Of a stretch of DNA of 64,000 nt, positions 1 through 8,427 are shown piece by piece (position 1 is the first letter of the stretch; every line of letters starts with the position of its first letter). The notes below the pieces were generated by a model that had not been told where the DNA came from, did no database searches, and saw only the letters and a list, made by a program, of their open reading frames with translations. This DNA comes from Bacillus_BD sp963765265 (GTDB lineage: Bacteria; Bacillota; Bacilli; Bacillales; Cytobacillaceae), in NCBI GenBank assembly GCA_963765265.1, contig CAVXVN010000005.1, positions 186,001-250,000 on the forward strand, given 5' to 3'. A program made the position numbers and the translations under genes.

Positions 1-1
1 A

Positions 2-361
2 GCTCAAAAGTACGGAAAATCCTTGGATAAAGAGCAGGAAATACTGGTAAATATAGCAGATATTCTTTCAAATATTTACGCAATGGAGTCCGTTGTATTG
101 AGGACAGAAAAATCCATTCATAGAGTAGGGGCTGAGAAAAGTATCCAAAAGCTCCTTTATACACAGATTTTTTGCCAGGAGGCCTTTTATCAAATAGAAC
201 AAGATGCAAAAGAAACGCTGATTGCGGTAGAACAAGGAGACACTCTTCGCCTGATGTTATCTGTACTTCGTAAGTTTACGCGCCATACACCCATTAATGT
301 GATCGCCAAAAAAAGAGAAGTGGCAGATAAACTGATTTCTACGGAACGTTTTACAGTATAG
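2..361 (+). CDS. fadE: Acyl-CoA dehydrogenase, C-terminal part (window edge)
   Basis: The reading frame is open from base 2 to a TAG at 359-361, so the gene begins before the window. About 119 residues are visible. They are helical and charged and resemble the C-terminal helical region of long acyl-CoA dehydrogenases such as B. subtilis FadE (YusJ), which oxidise acyl-CoA to enoyl-CoA with FAD in fatty-acid beta-oxidation. Position next to yusI and gcvH matches the B. subtilis order. No catalytic residue lies in the visible part, so the call rests on similarity and context. A terminator follows directly. Confidence 0.7.
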   Translation, partial: AQKYGKSLDKEQEILVNIADILSNIYAMESVVLRTEKSIHRVGAEKSIQKLLYTQIFCQEAFYQIEQDAKETLIAVEQGDTLRLMLSVLRKFTRHTPINVIAKKREVADKLISTERFTV

Positions 362-369
362 GAAAGTAG

Positions 370-400
370 AAGGGCCCTTCATTCTGAAGGGCTCTTTGCA
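370..400 (+). terminator. Rho-independent terminator after acyl-CoA dehydrogenase gene
   Basis: An 11-bp GC-rich stem (AAGGGCCCTTC / GAAGGGCTCTT, one wobble) with a 5-base loop is followed by a short T run, nine bases after the stop codon. Confidence 0.8.
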
Positions 401-684
401 TATAAAAGTAAATGGATGATCGATTTATTTTTTTGATTAATATGAAAAAGTATGAAAAAATATGAAAAAAGAAATAACCCAGATTACTTTTACATTATAT
501 TTTGATATAATATTTGTTGATATCATTTATAACAAGTGTATGAATGATTGCATTCGTAGGGAGGGGTTTTTCGATAAAAATCGAATATTATCATTTAACT
601 GTATGATACCTTCGATTCTTTTGCATGATATGGTAAGCTGTTTTTAAACTGTATGAACTGGAAAAGCTAAAATGAGGTGATTGG
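401..684. other. AT-rich intergenic region with a small palindrome
   Basis: No convincing gene is seen here. A 61-codon open frame at 462-647 has no ribosome binding site and no recognisable protein. A perfect palindrome TTCGAT-AAAA-ATCGAA lies at 570-585. The region probably carries the yusI promoter, but no clean -35/-10 pair stands out. Confidence 0.4.
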
Positions 685-1041
685 ATGGCACTAACTCTTT
701 ATTGGTATCCGAAATGTGGGACATGCCGTAAAGCTAAAAAATGGCTAGATGATCATGAATTGTCTTATGATGAAATACATATTGTTGATAGTCCTCCTTC
801 TCGAATGGTGCTTGAAGAAATGTATCAAAGCAGTGGTCTTGATATTAAAAAATTCTTTAACACAAGCGGACAACGGTATCGTGATCTTGGACTAAAGGAT
901 CGCATAAACCAAGCTTCAGATAAAGAATTATTGGATTTATTAGCTTCTGATGGAATGCTAATCAAACGTCCACTTGTAAAAAATGATCAAAAAGTAACAG
1001 TCGGTTTTAATGAAGAGGTTTTTGAAAAAACATGGGTTTAA
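685..1041 (+). CDS. yusI: ArsC/Spx-family protein YusI
   Basis: This 118-residue protein has the thioredoxin-fold pattern of the Spx/ArsC family, with a CGTC redox motif (Cys11, Cys14) after the first strand, in a YPKCGTCRKA context. Spx relatives bind RNA polymerase and ArsC relatives reduce substrates; which activity applies here is unknown. It sits upstream of gcvH as in B. subtilis. The ATG at 685 follows a GAGGTGAT ribosome site. The length is typical for the family. Confidence 0.85.
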   Translation: MALTLYWYPKCGTCRKAKKWLDDHELSYDEIHIVDSPPSRMVLEEMYQSSGLDIKKFFNTSGQRYRDLGLKDRINQASDKELLDLLASDGMLIKRPLVKNDQKVTVGFNEEVFEKTWV

Positions 1042-1120
1042 GCTACAAGTTGCATGAACATGCTAAAGAAGACAGCTCATGTTGTTTATGCACTTGATAA
1101 AAAAATTAGGAGGAATTATA

Positions 1121-1504
1121 ATGAGTACACCAAATGAATTACGTTATTCAGAAGATCACGAGTGGGTTAAAGTTGAAGGAGATAAAGTTCGCGCAGGAAT
1201 TACTGATTTTGCCCAACATGCATTAGGAGATATTGTTTTCGTTGAACTACCAGAGGTTGGAACAGAAGTTAAAGCGGGCGAATCTTTTGGAAGTGTGGAA
1301 TCTGTTAAAACAGTATCGGAATTGTATGCGCCTATCAGCGGTAAAATTGTGGAAATCAATGAAGATTTAAATGACAATCCTGAATTTGTTAATGAATCTC
1401 CTTATGAAAAAGCATGGATCATTATTATGGAACCTTCTGATTCATCAGAAGTGAACAATTTAATGACTGCTGAAAAATATGCAGAAATGACTAAAGAAGA
1501 CTAA
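1121..1504 (+). CDS. gcvH: Glycine cleavage system H protein
   Basis: GcvH carries the lipoyl group that shuttles the aminomethyl moiety between the P, T and L proteins of glycine cleavage, and in Bacillus it is also a relay for lipoate to other enzymes. The 127-residue protein has the lipoyl domain and the modified lysine in the ESVKTVSE motif (Lys63). The frame is open further upstream, but ATG 1121 is chosen because TAGGAGGA lies 6-7 bases before it. A strong terminator follows. lipA, which makes the lipoyl cofactor, is elsewhere in this window. Confidence 0.96.
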   Translation: MSTPNELRYSEDHEWVKVEGDKVRAGITDFAQHALGDIVFVELPEVGTEVKAGESFGSVESVKTVSELYAPISGKIVEINEDLNDNPEFVNESPYEKAWIIIMEPSDSSEVNNLMTAEKYAEMTKED

Positions 1505-1514
1505 GTACCACAAT

Positions 1515-1549
1515 GAAAGCGCCTTTTGAGGCGCTTTCTGCATTTTTTT
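1515..1549 (+). terminator. Rho-independent terminator after gcvH
   Basis: A perfect 9-bp stem (GAAAGCGCC / GGCGCTTTC) with a 6-base loop is followed by a run of seven T. Confidence 0.9.
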
Positions 1550-1645
1550 GAAAAAGATAGTCGTGAAATAATATTTTTGTCTTTCGACTCATTTAACCTG
1601 TATGGTCGTGATGGTGCATACGTTTTTCCGATTAGGAGGGTACTT

Positions 1646-2014
1646 GTGAATAGACTAAATCAAGAAAAAATAATTATTGTCGAAGGTGCTTCAGATAAGA
1701 AGAACGTGAAGATGATTGTGAATGAGCCATTGGACATTATTTGTACGAATGGCACGATTAGTAGAGCAAAATTAGATGATTGGATCGAGCTTTTAACGGA
1801 TAAAGATCTTTATATTCTGGTGGATGCGGACGAATCAGGTGAAAAACTGCGCAAGCAATTAAAAAGGGAATTTCCTGAAGCTAAGCATCTTCACATTGAT
1901 AAAATGTATCGAGAAGTAGCAACAACACCTAAGCATCATCTTGCAGAAGTTTTACTTCGGGCAAATATCGATATTCACTCCCAATACTTAAATAGAGGTC
2001 TAAACAATGCGTGA
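1646..2014 (+). CDS. yusF: Toprim domain protein YusF
   Basis: The 122-residue protein is little more than a Toprim domain. It has the acidic VEGASD motif near residue 13 and a DADESG motif near residue 60, the metal-binding pattern of topoisomerase/primase folds. It resembles the RNase M5-like protein YusF of B. subtilis, whose substrate is not established. The frame is open upstream into the gcvH terminator; GTG 1646 is chosen because AGGAGGG ends five bases before it. Its end overlaps the start of yusE by eight bases, so the two are translationally linked. Confidence 0.85.
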   Translation: MNRLNQEKIIIVEGASDKKNVKMIVNEPLDIICTNGTISRAKLDDWIELLTDKDLYILVDADESGEKLRKQLKREFPEAKHLHIDKMYREVATTPKHHLAEVLLRANIDIHSQYLNRGLNNA

Positions 2015-2342
2015 ATGGAACAAAAAAGAACTTGATGAATTTATAAAACAGAAAAGAACCGGCTTCATCTATTTATATACGCCATTTTGCGGTACCTGTC
2101 AGGTATCTGGGAAAATGCTGCTCGTGGCAGAAGAATTATTACCTGAGATAACCATTGGAAAAATCAATCTAAATTATATGAGTGAACTAGCAGAAAAGTG
2201 GGTAGTGGAAAGTGTACCTTGTTTAGTTTTTATTGAAGAAGGAGCGGTTGTCAATAAAATATATGCTTTTCAATCCGTACCCTATTTAGTTGATAAGATG
2301 GTTCGCTTTAATGATATTTCGAATAAAATGACAGATTATTAA
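2007..2342 (+). CDS. yusE: Thioredoxin-like protein YusE
   Basis: The 111-residue protein has a thioredoxin fold with a CGTC active site (Cys28, Cys31, in TPFCGTCQV) and the conserved cis-proline region ESVPCLVFI. It is likely a cytosolic thiol-disulfide reductase; there is no signal peptide. It overlaps yusF by eight bases and probably shares its transcript. The partner substrate is unknown. Confidence 0.85.
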   Translation: MREWNKKELDEFIKQKRTGFIYLYTPFCGTCQVSGKMLLVAEELLPEITIGKINLNYMSELAEKWVVESVPCLVFIEEGAVVNKIYAFQSVPYLVDKMVRFNDISNKMTDY

Positions 2343-2370
2343 ATGTTTTTATTGAATTTATAGGACTCAA

Positions 2371-2400
2371 TTGACGTTTCTTTCTCTAATATGATATGAT
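2371..2400 (+). promoter_or_regulatory. Sigma-A promoter upstream of metY
   Basis: TTGACG (2371-2376) and TATGAT (2395-2400) are separated by 18 bases, about 60 bases before the start codon. No S-box or T-box is seen in the short leader. Confidence 0.6.
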
Positions 2401-2460
2401 AATTCCAATAGGTTTAATTGGCTTTTGTTTCTTCGAATACAAAATAAGGAGGAAATACAG

Positions 2461-3765
2461 ATGTCCGAAAAAGAAAAAAAATATCGCTTTGAAACAATAG
2501 GAATTCATGGTGGACTACAACCTGATCCAACAACTGGTGCAAGAGTTGTACCGATTTATCAAAATAATGCCTATCAATTTAAAGATACTGAGCATGCTGC
2601 CAATCTATTTGGCTTAAAGGAATCTGGATATATTTATACACGGATAACAAATCCAACTACAGCCGTCTTGGAAGAGAGAATTGCTTTGTTAGAAGGCGGA
2701 GTCGGTGCACTTGCTGTAGCAAGCGGAATGGCTGCCATTTCATTAGCCGTTTTAAATATCGCTGAAGCAGGTGACGAGATTGTCGCTGCCTCTAATCTAT
2801 ACGGTGGTACATATAATTTATTTGCTGTCACGCTTCCTAAGTATGGAATTAATGTAAAGTTTGTGGACCCCACAGATCCGGAAAGCTTCCGTTCTGCCAT
2901 AACAGATAAAACAAAGCTTGTTTTTGCCGAAACAATTGGAAACCCAAGTCTGAAGGTGCTTGATATTGAAAAAGTAGCTGATATTGCTCATAGTGCTGGA
3001 GTTCCACTTATTGTAGATAATACGTTCGCTACGCCTTATCTTTGCCGTCCGATCGAATTCGGTGCAGATATTGTGATTCATTCAGCAACAAAATGGTTAC
3101 TAGGTAACGGTTCGACAACGGGTGGTCTTATTGTGGATAGCGGAAAATTCGACTGGAATTCACCAAAATTTCCTGGACTAACAGAACCAGATGAAAGTTA
3201 TCATGGCCTTGTTTATTCAAGAGATGCAGGAGCAGCAGCCTACATTACAAAAGCACGTGTTCAACTTCTTCGTGATTTTGGTCCTGCTTTAAGTCCGCTT
3301 AATTCATTCCAATTTATTTTGGGAATTGAAACACTTCATGTAAGAATGAAGGAACATGTGGCAAATGCGATAAAAGTTAATGATTATTTAGTTAAACATC
3401 CAGCTGTTAGTTGGGTACTATATCCTGGTAGTGAAGAAAGTGCTGACAAAGATTTAGTGAACAAATATTTGCCTAAAGGTGCAGGTTCTATGATTGTTTT
3501 TGGAATCAGGGGCGGAAGAGAAGCGGGAGCTAAGCTCATTGACAGTATTGAATTATGGGCACATGTTGCCAATGTCGGGGATGCGAAGAGTTTAATTATT
3601 CATCCAGCAAGTACTACACATCAACAACTGGATGCTGAAGGATTGAAGGCTGCAGGTGTAGGAGAAGATTTAATCCGTCTATCGGTAGGAATTGAAAATA
3701 TTGATGATTTACTAGAGGATTTAGAGCAAGCCATTCAAAAGGCAACTGGAATCAGTTCACTTTAA
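2461..3765 (+). CDS. metY: O-acetylhomoserine sulfhydrylase (aminocarboxypropyltransferase)
   Basis: This 434-residue PLP enzyme belongs to the Cys/Met metabolism family. It joins O-acetylhomoserine with sulfide (or methanethiol) to give homocysteine or methionine. The PLP lysine lies in SATKWLLG (about Lys211), and the insert of about 50 residues after it fits the longer sulfhydrylases rather than cystathionine gamma-synthase. The frame opens earlier, but ATG 2461 is preceded by AAGGAGGAAA. The next genes import methionine, so this is a sulfur amino acid block. The gene is not at this site in B. subtilis. Confidence 0.9.
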   Translation: MSEKEKKYRFETIGIHGGLQPDPTTGARVVPIYQNNAYQFKDTEHAANLFGLKESGYIYTRITNPTTAVLEERIALLEGGVGALAVASGMAAISLAVLNIAEAGDEIVAASNLYGGTYNLFAVTLPKYGINVKFVDPTDPESFRSAITDKTKLVFAETIGNPSLKVLDIEKVADIAHSAGVPLIVDNTFATPYLCRPIEFGADIVIHSATKWLLGNGSTTGGLIVDSGKFDWNSPKFPGLTEPDESYHGLVYSRDAGAAAYITKARVQLLRDFGPALSPLNSFQFILGIETLHVRMKEHVANAIKVNDYLVKHPAVSWVLYPGSEESADKDLVNKYLPKGAGSMIVFGIRGGREAGAKLIDSIELWAHVANVGDAKSLIIHPASTTHQQLDAEGLKAAGVGEDLIRLSVGIENIDDLLEDLEQAIQKATGISSL

Positions 3766-3828
3766 GTGGATGCTATATTTGTGAAGAGATAAAATGTTTA
3801 ACACGCTATTAAAATAGTAATCTAGTCG

Positions 3829-3857
3829 TTGACACTCTTTGCGATCCATGGTACGAT
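3829..3857 (+). promoter_or_regulatory. Sigma-A promoter of metNPQ
   Basis: TTGACA (3829-3834) and TACGAT (3852-3857) are separated by 17 bases and lie about 65 bases upstream of the S-box riboswitch. Confidence 0.75.
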
Positions 3858-3923
3858 ATCAAACATAATTATAGTATTATAAGTATTTATTTAAATGAAC
3901 CGATATCAAATAGATCGTATTAC

Positions 3924-4087
3924 TCTTATCAAGAGAGGTGGAGGGATGTGCCCGATGAAGCCCGGCAACCGTCAATAAAATTGACACGGTGCCAATTCAC
4001 ACAAAGCTTCCTGAGCTTTGATAGATGAGAGAAAGGTTTGTATTTCTTATACCTTTCTGCTCATAAGCAGAAAGGTATTTATTTTAT
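3924..4087 (+). promoter_or_regulatory. SAM (S-box) riboswitch with terminator
   Basis: The leader shows the S-box signature: CTTATCAAGAGAGGTGGAGG (3925-3944) followed by GATGAAGCCCGGCAACC, with P1 closed by GATAGATGAGAG near 4020. Downstream is a terminator (ACCTTTCTGC / GCAGAAAGGT, 4051-4076, then T-rich). AGAAAGGT at 4029-4037 can pair with the left arm of the terminator as an antiterminator. In this class, SAM binding favours termination, so metNPQ should be made when SAM is low. Confidence 0.95.
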
Positions 4088-4214
4088 CTTAGAATAATAA
4101 ATCTACCCATTCAATGCGGCTCAGGTTAACCTTTTAAAGAGAATCATAGTGTTGGATAAAAGGGAAGCAAAGAGCACAATTTGAAACGGATCATAAAGAG
4201 GTGAACACATCTAG

Positions 4215-5240
4215 ATGATTACAATCAAGAATGTAAAAAAAATCTTCTCCACAAAGCAGGGCGACGTGACGGCTGTTACGGATGTTAACCTCGAAATACA
4301 AGAAGGAGAAATATTCGGTGTTATTGGATACAGTGGTGCGGGGAAAAGTACCTTGATAAGGATGTTAAATGGACTTGAGATTCCAACAGACGGTTCAGTG
4401 ACCGTAGCAAATAAACAAGTATCCCATATAAAAGGGCCAGAGTTAAGGACTGCTCGCCAGAAAATTGGAATGATTTTCCAACATTTCAACTTACTATGGT
4501 CGAGAACAGTAAGAGAGAATATTTCATTTCCTCTTGAAATTGCTGGAGTCTCTAAAGCGAATAGAATCAAAAAAGTAGATGAGCTCATAAAGCTAGTTGG
4601 TCTTCAAGGTAGAGAAGATGCCTATCCATCTCAGCTTAGTGGAGGTCAAAAGCAAAGAGTAGGGATTGCAAGAGCACTTGCCAATGATCCGAAAGTATTA
4701 TTATGTGATGAGGCAACATCTGCACTAGACCCACAAACAACAGATTCTATTTTAGATCTTTTGGTTGATATCAATGAAAGACTTGGTTTAACCATTGTTT
4801 TAATCACACATGAAATGCATGTAATTCGTAAAATCTGTCATCGTGTTGCCGTAATGGAAGATGGGAAAATTGTTGAAAAGGGTTCTGTTTTGGAAGTGTT
4901 TAAAAACCCGCAACAACCTATCACAAAGCGATTTGTTCAACAAGTTACTGAACCAGAAAAAACAAAAGAAACAATTGGACATCTGCTTGGAGTTTATACT
5001 TCAGGTCAAGTGGTTCAGCTTTCCTTTGTCGGTGAAGGAGCGGAACAGCCGCTTATAACGAATTTGATTCGAAATTTCGGCATTACCGTTAATATTCTTC
5101 AGGGGAAAATATCACAAACCCAAAACGGTTCTTATGGTACGTTGCTTATACACATTGACGGTGTTGAAAGCGAAATTGCCAAAGCTATTGACTATATTCA
5201 TTCTCAACAAGTGGGAGTGGAGGTGATTTCTCATGATTAA
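4215..5240 (+). CDS. metN: Methionine ABC transporter ATP-binding protein
   Basis: MetN drives methionine import. The 341-residue protein has Walker A GYSGAGKST (38-46), ABC signature LSGGQ (141-145), Walker B LLCDEATSAL, and a C-terminal NIL/ACT-like domain, which in this family senses methionine. ATG 4215 follows GAGGTGA. It is the first gene behind the S-box and overlaps metP by eight bases. Confidence 0.96.
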   Translation: MITIKNVKKIFSTKQGDVTAVTDVNLEIQEGEIFGVIGYSGAGKSTLIRMLNGLEIPTDGSVTVANKQVSHIKGPELRTARQKIGMIFQHFNLLWSRTVRENISFPLEIAGVSKANRIKKVDELIKLVGLQGREDAYPSQLSGGQKQRVGIARALANDPKVLLCDEATSALDPQTTDSILDLLVDINERLGLTIVLITHEMHVIRKICHRVAVMEDGKIVEKGSVLEVFKNPQQPITKRFVQQVTEPEKTKETIGHLLGVYTSGQVVQLSFVGEGAEQPLITNLIRNFGITVNILQGKISQTQNGSYGTLLIHIDGVESEIAKAIDYIHSQQVGVEVISHD

Positions 5241-5901
5241 TCAATGGTTTCCAAATGTAGACTGGGAAAAAATGTGGGAGGCCACAAGAGAAACCCTATA
5301 CATGACAGGAATTTCTACTCTTGCTACATTTATCCTCGGTATTATACTAGGATTACTGTTATTTTTGACAGCGAACGGTAATATGTGGCAAAATTATCTA
5401 GTCAATAAAGGTATAAGTGCAATTGTAAATATTTTTCGGTCTATTCCATTTATCATACTAATTGTTCTTCTGATTCCATTCACCAAAATATTATTTGGTA
5501 CGATGATTGGTGAAAATGCAGCCTTACCAGCCTTAATTATCGGATCTGCACCATTTTATGCGCGAATGGTTGAAATGGGATTAAGGGAAATCGATAAAGG
5601 AGTCATTGAAGCAGCCAGATCCATGGGTGCCAAAACAAGCACGATCATTTGGAAGGTGCTTATTCCGGAATCGTTACCAGCACTTGTTTCGGGAATTACT
5701 GTGACAGCCATATCATTAGTTGGTTTTACTGCAATGGCAGGTGTTATTGGTGCCGGCGGACTTGGAAACCTAGCGTTTCTAGACGGTTTCCAGCGTAATC
5801 GTTTCGATGTAACCTTAATGGCAACCATTGTCATTCTGATTATCGTATTTATCATCCAATTTATTGGAGATAGTATAACAAACAAAATAGATAAAAGATA
5901 A
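5233..5901 (+). CDS. metP: Methionine ABC transporter permease
   Basis: The 222-residue membrane protein has about five hydrophobic segments and the binding-protein-dependent permease loop EAARSMGAKTS near residues 130-140, which contacts the ATPase. It forms the translocation channel of the MetNPQ importer. It overlaps the end of metN and lies just before metQ in a three-gene operon. Confidence 0.95.
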   Translation: MINQWFPNVDWEKMWEATRETLYMTGISTLATFILGIILGLLLFLTANGNMWQNYLVNKGISAIVNIFRSIPFIILIVLLIPFTKILFGTMIGENAALPALIIGSAPFYARMVEMGLREIDKGVIEAARSMGAKTSTIIWKVLIPESLPALVSGITVTAISLVGFTAMAGVIGAGGLGNLAFLDGFQRNRFDVTLMATIVILIIVFIIQFIGDSITNKIDKR

Positions 5902-5914
5902 GGGGATGATCAAA

Positions 5915-6775
5915 ATGAAAAAATGGTTATCGCTTTTATTCACACTTACATTAGTGCTTATTCTCGCAGCTTGCGGTAGCACTAGTAAAGAGGAAAACAA
6001 AGATTCTGCAACAAATGAAACGAAAAAAACAGAAGCTGCAAAACAATTAGTGGTTGGGGCAACAAATGTGCCACATGCTGAAATTTTAAAAGAAGCAAAA
6101 CCATTATTGAAAGAAAAAGGCATTGATTTACAAATTGAAACATTCCAAGATTATGTACTTCCAAATCAAGCGTTAGAATCAAAGGATCTTGATGCAAACT
6201 TCTTCCAACATGTTGAATACTTTGAAGGCCAAATGAAGGATAATGGATATGATTTTGCCAATGCAGGCGGCATCCATATCGAACCAATTGGTATTTATTC
6301 AAAACGATATAAATCATTAGAAGAAGTTCCAAACAATGCAAAAGTGATTCTTAGTAACTCTGTTGCTGACCATGGTCGTGTGTTAGCACTTCTTGAAAAA
6401 GAAGGTTTAATTACGATAAAAGATGGCGTTGATAAAGCAAAAGCTACCATCGAAGATATCGCTGAAAATCCTAAGAATTTAGAATTTGATCCAAATTATG
6501 AAGCAAAGCTACTTCCAGAAATTTATGATAATGATGAAGGTGATCTCGTTATCATTAACTCAAACTATGCAATGGAAGCTGGTATTAATCCAATTGATGA
6601 TTCAATTGCCATTGAAGATGCTGAAAATAATCCATATGTAAATATCATTGCTGTTCGTAGCGGTGACGAAAATAAAGAAGAAATTAAAACTCTTGTAGAA
6701 GTATTACGTTCAAAAGAAATTCAAGATTTCATTCTTGAAAAATATAAAGGTGCTGTCGTACCAGTCTCTGAATAA
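5915..6775 (+). CDS. metQ: Methionine-binding lipoprotein
   Basis: MetQ captures methionine outside the membrane for MetNP. The protein of about 286 residues starts with a lipoprotein signal (lysines, hydrophobic core, lipobox LAAC with Cys20) and then an NlpA/MetQ domain (VVGATNVPHAEIL). An in-frame ATG at 5906 lies too close to the AAGGGG ribosome site, so ATG 5915 is preferred. A terminator follows. Confidence 0.95.
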   Translation: MKKWLSLLFTLTLVLILAACGSTSKEENKDSATNETKKTEAAKQLVVGATNVPHAEILKEAKPLLKEKGIDLQIETFQDYVLPNQALESKDLDANFFQHVEYFEGQMKDNGYDFANAGGIHIEPIGIYSKRYKSLEEVPNNAKVILSNSVADHGRVLALLEKEGLITIKDGVDKAKATIEDIAENPKNLEFDPNYEAKLLPEIYDNDEGDLVIINSNYAMEAGINPIDDSIAIEDAENNPYVNIIAVRSGDENKEEIKTLVEVLRSKEIQDFILEKYKGAVVPVSE

Positions 6776-6781
6776 ATAAAG

Positions 6782-6837
6782 TAAAAGCCATAGTCCTACC
6801 AATCATAGAATTGGAATGGATTATGGCTTTTTTACTT
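6782..6837 (+). terminator. Rho-independent terminator after metQ
   Basis: Long arms containing AAAAGCCATA and TATGGCTTTTTT pair over an AT-rich loop, with T-rich sequence at the 3' side. Confidence 0.8.
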
Positions 6838-7069
6838 TTGGAATACTTAACAAAATTGAGCACACTAATTAACATAAAAAAATGGGAAAAGTAATAATTG
6901 GAAGTAATCGAAAGGTATTCTTCGTATGAAGTAGTCTATTAATTGTAACAACAGGTCAGCGTTGACTGAAGCTCCATATAGGGTTTTTTCGGATTTGTAT
7001 CCGTTAACCAAGAAGTGTTAGCATAAAAGGGAAAGAAAATAAAATTTAATTATTTAAGGGGATGAACGG
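6838..7069. other. Intergenic region, no gene seen
   Basis: AT-rich sequence without a supported gene. A short hairpin (TCGGAT TTGT ATCCG) lies near 6989-7003. It presumably holds the promoter for the small open frame at 7070. Confidence 0.4.
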
Positions 7070-7255
7070 ATTATCAGTTATTTAAAACTAAATTATACGA
7101 GCGATATGGAAAAAGCAATGCACCAATCTCATGGAGTTGGCTACGAAGTGTATTGCCTCAAACATAAGGTTAGAGAGAGAATCGAAAACCGTCGGCAACA
7201 GGAATATAATGAAAGTAGAAAAATAACTGCTAATTTGATAGGAAAGATTATTTAA
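7070..7255 (+). CDS. Possible 61-residue protein with ATT start
   Basis: I do not recognise this protein. The frame runs from a stop at 7055 to TAA at 7253-7255. An ATT at 7070 lies eight bases after AAGGGG, and internal ATGs occur at residues 13 and 17. The product is basic and hydrophilic (an HKVRERIENRRQQEY stretch). A strong terminator starts 24 bases later, which suggests the stretch is transcribed. The ATG at 7062 in another frame stops after seven codons. It could be a genuine rare-start gene or a decayed one. Confidence 0.35.
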   Translation: MISYLKLNYTSDMEKAMHQSHGVGYEVYCLKHKVRERIENRRQQEYNESRKITANLIGKII

Positions 7256-7277
7256 TATTGGGAATTTTTTATCGATA

Positions 7278-7309
7278 TAAAACCAGTGCCATGTTGTACT
7301 GGTTTTTTC
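7278..7309 (+). terminator. Rho-independent terminator
   Basis: An 8-bp stem (AAACCAGT / ACTGGTTT) with an 8-base loop is followed by six T. It lies downstream of the small open frame. Confidence 0.8.
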
Positions 7310-7622
7310 TATATGTTTGAATGCAAGTGTTAAAATATGGAGGTATTGTAGAGAAATACAATACCCTAGATTGCAACATAATAAAAAAGAAATAATTAAT
7401 AATTTTTTATAAAAAACAAACTTTTCAGCTATTCTCAATGGGCGCTCTGCCTACTTTCTAAACGCTTTTGTATTAAAAGCTTGTTATTACTGCATAAGTG
7501 TTGCTAATATGAATCATTTGTTATAAGATTGTAATGAGAATAGAATGAGAATTGAAAGACAATAAGAAATGACGGTTCATGACCGACAATGATACAAATC
7601 ACTTTTTTGGAGGGTAATAATA
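7310..7622. other. Upstream region of the suf operon
   Basis: No gene is supported in this region. It must contain the suf promoter. Two GAGAAT units occur near 7535-7552, but they do not form a convincing Fur box. Confidence 0.4.
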
Positions 7623-8408
7623 ATGGCAGGATCTGTACTAGTTGTTAAAGATTTACACGTGTCTATAGAAGGTAAAGAAATCTTAAAAGGTGTAAACCTT
7701 GAAGTTAAGGGTGGCGAAATTCATGCGATTATGGGACCAAATGGGACTGGTAAATCAACTTTATCTTCAGCAATTATGGGACACCCGAAATATGAAGTAA
7801 CACAGGGAAGCATTACATTAGATGGCAAAAATGTATTAGAGATGGAAGTGGATGAACGTGCACGTGCTGGTCTTTTCCTTGCCATGCAATATCCAAGTGA
7901 AATTAGCGGAGTAACAAATGCAGACTTTTTACGTTCAGCTATTAACAGTCGTCGTGGAGAAGGTAATGAAGTCTCGTTGATGAAGTTTATCAAAGCAATG
8001 GATAAGAAAATGGAATTCCTTGAAATGGATCTAGATATGGCACAACGTTATTTAAATGAAGGTTTCTCAGGTGGAGAAAAGAAACGTAATGAAATCCTTC
8101 AATTAATGATGATCGAACCAAAAATCGCAATATTAGATGAAATCGATTCAGGTCTAGATATTGATGCATTAAAGGTTGTTTCAAAAGGAATCAATGAAAT
8201 GCGTGGCGAGGATTTTGGCTGCTTACTGATCACACACTATCAACGTCTTTTAGATTATATTACTCCTGACTATGTACACGTGATGATGCAAGGCCGAGTT
8301 GTTAAATCTGGCGGTCCTGAGCTTGCACAAAAATTAGAAGCAGAAGGATATGATTGGATTAAACAAGAACTTGGAATTGAAGACGAAACAGTCGGTCAAG
8401 AAGCGTAA
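7623..8408 (+). CDS. sufC: Fe-S assembly ATPase SufC
   Basis: SufC is the ABC-type ATPase of the SufBCD scaffold that assembles iron-sulfur clusters in the cytosol. The 261-residue protein has Walker A GPNGTGKST (38-46), the signature FSGGEKKR and Walker B AILDEIDSGLD. ATG 7623 follows GGAGG. It starts the sufCDSUB operon; sufD follows after 19 bases. Confidence 0.97.
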   Translation: MAGSVLVVKDLHVSIEGKEILKGVNLEVKGGEIHAIMGPNGTGKSTLSSAIMGHPKYEVTQGSITLDGKNVLEMEVDERARAGLFLAMQYPSEISGVTNADFLRSAINSRRGEGNEVSLMKFIKAMDKKMEFLEMDLDMAQRYLNEGFSGGEKKRNEILQLMMIEPKIAILDEIDSGLDIDALKVVSKGINEMRGEDFGCLLITHYQRLLDYITPDYVHVMMQGRVVKSGGPELAQKLEAEGYDWIKQELGIEDETVGQEA

Positions 8409-8427
8409 ACGTTAGGAGGATTGAACA

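Noticed and set aside
462..647. 61-codon open frame upstream of yusI
   Set aside because: No ribosome site, no recognisable protein, and an AT-rich composition that yields chance frames.
7520..7560. Fur box before the suf operon
   Set aside because: The GAGAAT repeats do not form the expected inverted repeat around TGATAAT.
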